Part shown: one piece after another, positions 42,793-52,200 of the stretch
Numbering within the stretch: the stretch's first letter is position 1
How the letters are laid out: every line of letters starts with the position of its first letter
NCBI RefSeq assembly: GCF_947489565.1
Contig: NZ_CANLEA010000003.1
Span: 124,001 to 188,000 of the forward strand
Length of the DNA stretch: 64,000 nucleotides
Source of the DNA: an uncultured Kordia sp.
Lineage (GTDB): Bacteria; Bacteroidota; Bacteroidia; Flavobacteriales; Flavobacteriaceae
Direction of reading: 5' to 3'
The notes under the pieces: generated by a model
The model's input: the letters and a program-made list of their open reading frames with translations, nothing else
What the model was told of the DNA's origin: nothing
Databases searched by the model: none
Program-made: the position numbers and the translations under genes

Positions 42793-43740
42793 ATGAGTAA
42801 TGATAAGTATAGTGAAGTTTATGACAAATGGATAGAACTGTATAAGTTTTCTATGTTTATAGTACTTCCAGCTGCTATCATTTGTATGGTAGTATTTAAC
42901 TTATTTTCATACGCTTACTATTCAATGCTATTTGTTTTTTTACTTGTAGGTATTTTATATTACAAGTATATTATGTTCAAAAAACAATGTGCACAATACA
43001 ATTTACCAATATTCTTTACCAACAAAAATCCTGTTTTATGGATTCGGAAATTTTCAAAAGGATCAGATATATGGAAATCACATGCATTTATAGACATTGT
43101 ATTACGACCTTGGTCAACGGTTATTACTTTAGCTGATAATAAAATTAAATATGGTGTTGAAACTAGAGTGTACAAACGAAAAATAATTGTCATCATTATA
43201 CTTCTCTTCTTATTGATTCTTTATACAATTCACTATTTCAAATCTTATGATTCTTTTGCTACGTATATCATAAGTGCTACTGTATTTATTATAATATTTG
43301 GCTACATTTATTTGAAGCAACTTACAACAAGCGGAAGTGTAACAATTTTAGAAAAAGATATTTCAAAACTAAATATCTCTGAAAGCAAAATAGCAGGAAA
43401 GCATTTTAATGGAAATGTTTTAAGAGCTCCTAGTGAAGGAAATTTATGGTGGGAAATCATTTTGAAAATATCGCCGTCAGTTTCTGCTGTTATTGTTGAC
43501 TGTGAAGATATTATTATGGAATCTGTTAGTCTCAAAAGAGAAATTCATCATTTCTTAGACACATTGGGAGCAAATCGTTTGATTCTGTTGACAAATGGAA
43601 ACGACCAAGGAAAAGTTCTTGAATTATATCCTGAGCTAAAAAACAGTCTTTTTATTAAGAAACCTAAACGTATGGGATTTCGTTATTTCTCTGCTGAATA
43701 CCGTGCTATTTCTATACAAATTGCAAAAGCTATTTTTTAA
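42793..43740 (+). CDS. Four-helix membrane protein with cytoplasmic C-terminal domain, unknown
   Basis: A 315-residue protein with hydrophobic segments at about 18-40, 42-58, 129-148 and 155-173. Between the pairs is a polar loop with WIRKFSKGSDIWKSHAFIDI and LRPWSTVITLAD. The last 130 residues are soluble, with LWWEIILKISPSVSAVIVDCED and ANRLILLTNGNDQG, which look like a Rossmann-type sheet. Membrane proteins with a 'VLxLRxF' loop and such a domain occur near effector systems, but I do not recognise the family. It is a single gene with its own -7 element, separated from the operon before it by a terminator. Confidence 0.68.
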   Translation: MSNDKYSEVYDKWIELYKFSMFIVLPAAIICMVVFNLFSYAYYSMLFVFLLVGILYYKYIMFKKQCAQYNLPIFFTNKNPVLWIRKFSKGSDIWKSHAFIDIVLRPWSTVITLADNKIKYGVETRVYKRKIIVIIILLFLLILYTIHYFKSYDSFATYIISATVFIIIFGYIYLKQLTTSGSVTILEKDISKLNISESKIAGKHFNGNVLRAPSEGNLWWEIILKISPSVSAVIVDCEDIIMESVSLKREIHHFLDTLGANRLILLTNGNDQGKVLELYPELKNSLFIKKPKRMGFRYFSAEYRAISIQIAKAIF

Positions 43741-43823
43741 AAATAATACGTATCATTTCTAAAAATTACCATTGGAATTTCTGAATCATTTTATTGTTTC
43801 CTTTTTAGCTAACAATATTTCAA

Positions 43824-45362
43824 TTAGTCTTTTACTACTTTAAAAGTTTGCGTTCCTTTATCACTTAAGGCTTTTACAATGTATAATCCTTTGGACAGAT
43901 TTTCGACATTGACTTCTGAAATAGCTGCTGATTGTAGTGATTTAACAAGTTCTCCTTGTAAACTATAAAGTTGTACTTCTGTAATACTTGTGGTATTTGT
44001 TTTGAAATATATGGTGTTTGAAGCTGGATTGGGATATGTAATTATATCCTTAGCAGTACTTACTTCATCAACAGAAAGGCTTCCATCGTACTCGAAAAAG
44101 TATGCTGAACCAGCATTTTGTATAAAATTGATATCCATACTGTCTTCATCTTCATCTGATGCGCCTACAAAACAAGTCGTACCGTCTATAGCTACTGATC
44201 GGCCAAAAAAGTCATTTGCAGCCCTTGAAGGAGCTATAATTCTTTGTTGTTCTGCCCAGATTCCATTTACATCTCTATGAAAAACGTATGCAGCACCTGC
44301 ATTACTATTTATAGATCTTGAACCACAGATAATTGCATTTCCTGAAATAGATATAGAATCTCCAAAATTAGCACTGGAAACTCTATCAGAGGCGACTAAT
44401 TTCTGTACAAATATCCATTCTCCTTGGTTATTTAATTCATAGACAAAAGCGGCTCCGTTATTAAATCCTGGATTCATATCGTTGGCATCCGTATCATCTC
44501 CAAAATTGGCTAGTACTAAATAATTCGTGTCTATAACAACTTCATTAGCAAATAAATCATCTTCATCTCTTGAAAAAGGGTTTACAATTTTTTGTATTTC
44601 CTCCCATACACCAGAATTATTTCGTTTAAAAACATAAGCTGCTCCTTCATCTGTATCAATTGCATTATTAATATCTTCTAGTAATGCTCCAACCACAATG
44701 TGATCTCCAGAAATGGCAACCGCTTCTCCAAAATCATCGCCATCATCTCCATCAGAAGGTACTAAGCGTTGAATTTCGGCCCAAATCCCATTGGTACCAC
44801 GCTCATACACATATATAGCTCCCGTGGTTGGTGTAGTGATATCTCCAGTTCGTTCACTTTGTGAACTAACTACAATATAATTTCCATCAATCGCAACGTT
44901 TCTTCCGAATAGGTTTGCTGAAGAAGTTGAAGTAGTAGTTAATATCTGTACTTCCTGCCAAACTCCATTGGAATCACGTTCAAAAATATAAGCGTTATCA
45001 TTATCAAATTTACCTACAACTGCGGTATCTCCAGAAATGCCTACTGAAAATCCAAAAAACTCTCCTGCTACCAATCTATCTGAAGGAACTATCTTTTGAG
45101 TTTCTATCCAATCACCCAAAGCATTTTTTTCAAAAAAGTAAATAGAACCTGCATCATTAATAAAGTTCATATTATTTTCATCTGTATCATCTGCAGGGAC
45201 TCCTACTATAGCATAATTTCCTGAAATTCCTGTAGACCATCCAAAACTATCAGTTTCAGATCGATCGGAAGCTACTATTTTCTGCGTAAAATCCCAATTC
45301 TGAGCAATAAGATTTATTGGGATTATAAATAAAATAACCCAAAAATATGTGGTTGGTTTCAT
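43824..45362 (-). CDS. FG-GAP repeat protein with type IX secretion tail
   Basis: A 512-residue surface or secreted protein. The start ATG at 45362 gives a signal peptide of about 20 residues (FWVILFIIPINLIA). At least seven FG-GAP-like beta-propeller repeats follow, each with a 'FGxSVAISGNxxVVGA' strand (for example FGEAVAISGDHIVVGAL). The C-terminal 75 residues form a Por-type sorting domain (TYPNPASNTIYFKTN, GLYIVKALSDKGTQTFKVV). It would cross the outer membrane by the type IX system and could be a binding protein. It is downstream of the tail-fibre-like gene on the same strand, 110 bp away, but its Sec signal sets it apart. Confidence 0.9.
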   Translation of the reverse strand: MKPTTYFWVILFIIPINLIAQNWDFTQKIVASDRSETDSFGWSTGISGNYAIVGVPADDTDENNMNFINDAGSIYFFEKNALGDWIETQKIVPSDRLVAGEFFGFSVGISGDTAVVGKFDNDNAYIFERDSNGVWQEVQILTTTSTSSANLFGRNVAIDGNYIVVSSQSERTGDITTPTTGAIYVYERGTNGIWAEIQRLVPSDGDDGDDFGEAVAISGDHIVVGALLEDINNAIDTDEGAAYVFKRNNSGVWEEIQKIVNPFSRDEDDLFANEVVIDTNYLVLANFGDDTDANDMNPGFNNGAAFVYELNNQGEWIFVQKLVASDRVSSANFGDSISISGNAIICGSRSINSNAGAAYVFHRDVNGIWAEQQRIIAPSRAANDFFGRSVAIDGTTCFVGASDEDEDSMDINFIQNAGSAYFFEYDGSLSVDEVSTAKDIITYPNPASNTIYFKTNTTSITEVQLYSLQGELVKSLQSAAISEVNVENLSKGLYIVKALSDKGTQTFKVVKD

Positions 45363-45472
45363 GGTTAATCTTTTAAAAAGAGCACTTTTAATAATCATGT
45401 AAATGTATGTACAAAAATTCAAGTTCACATGAAACTATAAGAAAATGCTATATTTTCATATAAAAGTAAGCA

Positions 45473-46207
45473 TTATAATTCTAATTCAGTACTTACAATT
45501 ACTTCTAAGTCTCCTTCTTGTAATAATGTACCATTTCCAACTCGTATTGTATCTATTTTAAAAGTCACCACATAGGTATATTCGGGTTTAAACCATAAAT
45601 AAATATGATTATCAGAACCTATATATTGTCCTGCTGTGATAGTAGCTCCTTTATCAACATGGGCGTTTGTATTGATTAGATTTGTAGATCCACTTGCATA
45701 ACAATATCCTACCCAAGTAACATCAATAACTTCTGCTGTTTTATAACTATATCCAAGTGCTTGAATATAATACATTTTATTATCAACATCTGATTTATAT
45801 GGTAGCTTAATGTGGAAATACTTATCTGATTCATTATATGCTCCACCATGATAATATTTTAGGATTCCTTCATTAGAAGAACCTCTTCCAGTATCTGTAT
45901 TTCCTAAATTCAATACAACATTCCCTGTTTGCCCATTGATACTTTGCACAGGAGCAAATGTTTCTGCGGCACGCTTAGCGCCTTTTGGTGTTACAAAACG
46001 TGTATCATCAGTTGCAGCTTGTACTTCCGTTAAGGTCGCTTGTTCTACAATTCCTTTTTGTGTAGTTGTTGCATCTGGTAATGTGGATACAAAGTCATCA
46101 TCTAATCTACTTACAAAACTATCTATCAAATCTTCAAATTGATTTCCAGTAGGTCTTAAATGTGGTTGAAAATATCCTTTTAATTCTTCTCTGCTTTTTT
46201 CTGCCAT
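45473..46207 (-). CDS. Phage tail fibre-like protein
   Basis: A 244-residue protein. The N-terminus MAEKSREELKGYFQPHLRPT is a start seen in tail-fibre-type proteins of Bacteroidota (from memory). It is followed by TTTQKGIVEQATLTEVQAAT and RFVTPKGAK, the tail-fibre repeat type of phage and tail-like particles, then a collagen-free beta region with VQSINGQTGNVVLNL. The C-terminal 140 residues are beta-rich and may be the receptor-binding tip. There is no signal peptide or T9SS tail. It is the last gene of the minus-strand run, 18 bp after the 2707-residue gene. Confidence 0.75.
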   Translation of the reverse strand: MAEKSREELKGYFQPHLRPTGNQFEDLIDSFVSRLDDDFVSTLPDATTTQKGIVEQATLTEVQAATDDTRFVTPKGAKRAAETFAPVQSINGQTGNVVLNLGNTDTGRGSSNEGILKYYHGGAYNESDKYFHIKLPYKSDVDNKMYYIQALGYSYKTAEVIDVTWVGYCYASGSTNLINTNAHVDKGATITAGQYIGSDNHIYLWFKPEYTYVVTFKIDTIRVGNGTLLQEGDLEVIVSTELEL

Positions 46208-46225
46208 GATTTATTTTTTATTTTT

Positions 46226-49200
46226 TTATTCGTTTGGTCGTACTACAAATGTTCCTTCTAGAATCATCCCATCGGTTCCATCTAATGAAATTCCTCCAAT
46301 ATATTGCCAAGTACTTTCATCGTATATGGTTAGTATATGCTCTTCTGTACTAAACATTCCCGAAGTATTTTCGGCAATTACTTTAAAGTGATGATATAAT
46401 GGATTATTATCTGCATTTGTAGTTGCTAATGTTGCTGACTCTAATGTTGTTGCATGTAATGGAATATACAGGTTATTCATATTTGATTGTATCTCAAAGA
46501 TTTTAGCCCAATTTCCATTTTTATTCATCTGATACACATGATATTTTCCTTTATAACATGTTTTCTGCCAGTGCAAGGTTACTTCATGTAATTCATTCGT
46601 TTCAGTAATAGGTTCTGAATAATAATTCAACACTGGAGAAGCTGGATTAGATACTTCTGCCATAAAAGACGCTACTATTTTTGATGCTTTGGAAGGTGCA
46701 TATTCCGTAACAATAGTTCCATTTTTGTCTGCATATTCTATTTCTCTAGAAGCTGTGACTCTATAAAACAAGGCTTCTTTGTATGGAACTTCTTCCAAAT
46801 CTTCGAAAGTATCGTATACTTTCCAAACGGCATCGTCAAGTATTCCTTCTTCAGTCAAATCAACAGTTTTTACTAATTTCATGGTTCGGATCGATTGTGC
46901 ATCTAGTCGACTCATGGTTCTGTAAATACTTAGTTTTTTCACATTTTGAATGCTTGGATATGCATTGATTTCAAACTGAATAGAAGGAGTAATTCCTAAA
47001 ATTTGATTTTCTAAAACAGGCATGATACGTTTTACTTCTGGCGCTTCTGGCGCATTCGTATTTACTTGCTTTACTGGACCTAAAAAAGGACTAAATTCTC
47101 CTAGTTTCATTCTAGAACCTACTTCTCTAACCGCATAGAAATATAGGTTATCTGAAGTCCCATCTAGATTAAAGTCTGTGTATACTGTACTATGCGGACT
47201 TGTTCCGGAAACACGCATCATTGGCGCCATATCAAAATCTTCATGAGTTGGCGACAATACATGTCCGTTTTCATCACGAATTATTTGTTTTTTATTTATC
47301 GGTTGATACGGTTCGCCAGTACTATCTACTTCTTTTATATATTCATAGATAATAGGTACTTCTGTGAGTGATACAAAAGCATTTAAAATAGCTCCTTTTA
47401 CAAAGTTTACAATTTGAGGGTTTCCTGCACGTAAACTTCCTGGGGTAGCTGTTATGAGTGGTTGTTCTAATTGTGTTAGAATTCCATTCGCCCATTCAAA
47501 TAATCCTGGCTTATCAGGTTCAGGAAACTTATATCCAACATATTCAGCATAATCTCCTGTAGCTGCAAGAGCATCAAAGTCTAAAAAGTTTCGCCAACGA
47601 TCTACAATAAAATGTTCTACTCCACTAATATCTTTTAATGCAGTTTTAATTTCTTTGATTTTTTCTTTTGTATACAATGCATTTAATAAAGCCTCATCGC
47701 TAGAACGATAAAATAATACACCATGTGGTTGATGTGCATACCCAACATTAAATGTAAAGGTAGAACGACCAAAGAAATCTGGACGTGTAGCATATATAAA
47801 TCCTTCTGGCAATTCAATGGTTGGCACTTGAGGTTCTATAATTTCTTGTGCAAACATCAAGGCTGGCACGCTAATTTTAGAACGATACGGTTGTCCCATT
47901 ACATCAAACTGATCACTATCTTCGCTTCTAAATCCGAATATAGAATTTCTAATTCCTTCTCCTATTTGAGGTAAGGTATTTGTTTCTGTGAGTCCGTGAA
48001 TTGTATTTTTATGCAGATATACTTTATATCCTGGATAAAAGTTTACATCGATGTTATCTCCTATTACAATAGGATCATAACTGCTTTCTAAAGAAAATGT
48101 CGGGTCTTTTGCATATACAATTACATTTGGTGCTCCAATATTTTCAATTTTTAGAACATGCAGCATTTTTCTTGTTTTTGAAGGAACTGAGCCTTCGCTA
48201 CTTTCTTCTGTATGCACTCGTATGATTCCTTGATGCCACTCCACCGAATCTCCAGTTTCACTATGTTGTGGGTGCTGCGCTAACGACTCATTAATCGTAA
48301 TTTTATACTTTCCTTGGTGTGCTTCACTTGTCACATTGCCGTCTGTATCAATCTCGGTTGGATCGAGCACTTCTTCTATGAGTGCTGAATTCCATATTCC
48401 TCGAGTTTTTTCAACTTTTCGTTCTGTTTCTCCATAATTATTTACATATTCAATGACCTCTCTATGTATTTCATCATATACTTTTACGTTTACTTGTAAA
48501 GTATGCGGATTTGTAATTCCAGGCATTTCCCAACTCGAAGTATTCAGCATATTTTCTACTGCCATAAATAGTGCATCACCAACCATTTGCGGTATTTGTA
48601 AGCTTTCTGCATCTGCTGATGGAATGGTATCCATGACTAGTGCTGTACTTATTTCTCTTTTATAAACTGTAAATATTGGCCATGTAGCTGAAGTGTTTAT
48701 TTCATGAATAACATATGGTTCTTCATTAATAATGATGGTTCCTCCTATATAATTACCTTCAGTTCCCTCTGTAATTGTAGGCTCTAAATTTTGATTGATA
48801 CTTGCTAAATAATAGTCTTGTGTTGTGATAATAGCTAATATCGGATTGCTTGGATGCTCTTGTATAGATACGATTTGTCCATTTATTTGATTTGGAATTT
48901 GATTCCTAAAAAAGACATCTACATGGCTTGCAAAAACTTCCTGATTATCAGGGAATAATACATCTGCATCACCTGTATTAAGCTCTAGTTCAGAATTATC
49001 ATAGATTGACAAAGCATCTATATTATAATTAATTAACTCATGTGCTGAGTGATAGTTGAATGTCAATCGTACTAGCGTTTTGTCATCACCTGTTATTGCG
49101 GCTAGTCGTGTTTGTTCTTCTACTGAAGTTAACAATAAAGGACTTTCTTGGCGTATCAATAATGCTTTTGTATTTGACGGCGGCACTAGTGGATTTACAG

Positions 49201-52200
49201 GCCGTAAATCAGTATCGATTGTTAAGATTGTATTTCCAGAAACGGCTCTTGAGAACCAGTTAATTCCATAGGAATTATAATAATGCGTTCCACTAACTTT
49301 TTGCCTATGCACATATAATGGATGATTTGGCTCTGGAAATAAAATAGGTAGTGTTTCCGCATGCGCGAAATCACCTGCTGGCACAGCATTTAGATATGCT
49401 AAATCATGAGATAACTCTGGTTTTTGCCATGTTGTCTCTTCATTTTTTCGATATTCTAATCCCGCATACAATGGAAAAGTAAACGTTGATCTATCTATTT
49501 CATCTGAAATATTGTAAAATGGTACATTTATTTCGTCTTCTGGTAAATCATAACAATGTAGACTTACAAAGCGATATCTTCCATCATGACTATATCCATC
49601 TTCTGCTGTTAGACTTTGTGCTTCATCAGCATCATTTCCAACAAACGCTCCTGGAATGATTTCCTCTAAATCTATCGCTAATGGCAAACGTTGCTCGTTG
49701 GTACTTGTAGGCAAGCTCATAGATAAGTGTTGTACTTCTCTAGCTCCTAATCCATCTTCTAAGTTTCCAAACGTTGTGTATTCTGTAACATAAATATATT
49801 GATTACCACTAGTTGCTTGGCTATCTAAATCTAAAAATCCAAGTCCTAACATACGTGCCACATGATAGTCATATGCTGCTAAGTTTAGCATATCTAGATT
49901 TGAAATATCCATCGTATCATTGTCACTAATTGGTACTGCTTCTACTGCTGCTGGATTGTCGGCATCTTCATCACTAAGTGCTATGAAGTTTTGGACAATT
50001 TGCTTGATATTTCTATCCCAAGTATCTACTGGACCACTCCATTTATCTTTATAGTTTTGCGTGTTTACGTATGCATCATCATTGTAGCGTTGCCAATGTC
50101 CATGTACGCTACCATCTACAGGTTCTAGTCCATTAAAGGCTGTTCCATCTTCTAATGTTAATCCATAGTCACCTTTGAATTCCCAGCTTTGTGTTTCATT
50201 CGCAGTTCTGATAAAGTCTTCATACAACTCAAATTTAACAGTAGAGACATTACAACTCACTGCTCTGTATCTAATACTTCTTCCATTTTCACAAACTATA
50301 CGAACATTATTTAGTTCTGAAGCTGAAAATGTTTTTCTATTTCCAATTGTTTTTAAAGCTATAAGTATATTTTCTGAAACATATAAACTTTCCGTTTGTA
50401 AAGAACTACTTCCTGTATTATTTTCAACAAGAAGTTCTGCGGCAAAGAATAATGCTGTTTTATTTTCAATTTCAATTAACTCATTTCCATAGTTTTGTAT
50501 AAACTGAGCTGGATTTGTTAACGGGTTTATAGATGCTCTTACAATATTGTATTGTGCTATGTTTCTAAAATACACATAGAATTCTCTTCCTGCTACAGGT
50601 CTAAAAATCCAAAGTGCATTTGTATTATCAACTACGTTTGGCGTTGCATGTAAATTCAACGATACTTGTTGTTTCACATAAGGTGCTCTGTATACTTTTA
50701 CAACATCATTTGGCTTGTTGAAATTATAATTTGTAGTTGCATAATTACGTTTTGGCAAGTGTTTCTCTCCTAATGTACCTCTAAACATCCAACGTAAATG
50801 AATTCCTAGCGTACTTTCTTCTCCTAGAGAACCCGCTGCTTGCATGTAAAAATTAGGTGACTGTAACGATGTGATTTCTGTAATCGGAACCACTCGGATT
50901 TCATGATATAAGTTAACCGTAGCAGTATTCCCAATCGCTTCTTGCCCTCCAACAGTAAAACTGACAATTACATTTTCTTCTATTGTAGAAGATTGTAGTG
51001 TTGCCGTGTATATATTTCCACTTCCAGTAGTGTCTTGTAGATTTGCACTAAATGTCATTCCATTCGCAAATACCACCTGCACAGGAAGTGATGTTGATAC
51101 AGGGTTTCCATCACTATCTAAGAGTGTTACCGTAATCGTTGATGTAGAAGTTCCATTGGCTTCTATTGCGTTAGGAGATGCTACAATGGTACTTACATTA
51201 AGATCTACCGTTGCTCCTCCACTATCTGATGTTAGTGTAACTGTATCTGTATTTGACGCAGTTACCGTATTTACTATAAAGCCAACTGTGGCTAGTCCAT
51301 CTGTAGTTCCTGTTAGTTCTGCTTTGTATTGTCCGTCACTTACATCAAAAGTTGTCAACGTAATGCTTCCAAAATTCGTAGTGATTTCAACGGAATAACT
51401 ATTCGTTGTAATTGGGTTTCCGCTTGTATCTACTAATTGTACACAGACTGTAGATGTATCTACACCATTGCTTTGTATGATACTTGGTATGGCAACAATT
51501 GTACTTGCATTTAAGTCTAACGTACTTTCTCCATCACAATTATTAGAAAAAACAACAATAGTCGAATTTGGACTTTGCAATCCATTTATTGTGAAAGTTA
51601 TGGTTGCACTTCCAGATGCATTGTGCGATAAAAGTGCTGTATACGTTCCATTTCCATTGTCATTTGTAAATGAGATTGAACCTAAACTTGTTTGAATTGC
51701 TATATTTTCACCTCCTGTATTGATAGGATTTCCATCCGTATCATACAATTGCACCGTTATTGTAGCTTGTTCTGTTCCATTAGATGGAATACAAGGTGAT
51801 GAGGCTGTAATTGTACTATGTCGCACATCAGGTTGGATTCCGCAACTTCTTGAGATAACAACTGAAACAGAATTAGCGCTCATTTGCCCATTGACTAGGA
51901 AAGAAATTACAGCTATTCCTGCTTGGGCACTACTAAATGCTGCTGTATAAGTTCCATTATTATGATCTATTACACTTGTTAATTGACCAATACTACTTTG
52001 AATAACCACATTATCTCCTCCAACTAAAATAGGGTTCCCATTTTGATCGTATAATGCTACCGTTATTTGATTATTTTCATTAGGTCTGATACAGTCTGAT
52101 TGTGCTGTAATAGTACTTTGATCTGGATCTGGACTTATGGTAATTCCACAATTTTTTGATATCGTTACAATCGTGAAGTTTTGGCTCAGCACTCCGTTTA

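Noticed and set aside
45363-45428. Upstream start for the FG-GAP protein
   Set aside because: It would place 22 polar residues before the signal peptide; the ATG at 45362 gives a clean signal.
43824-46207. Prophage
   Set aside because: Only a tail-fibre-like gene is present; no integrase, capsid, portal, terminase or lysis gene lies in the window.
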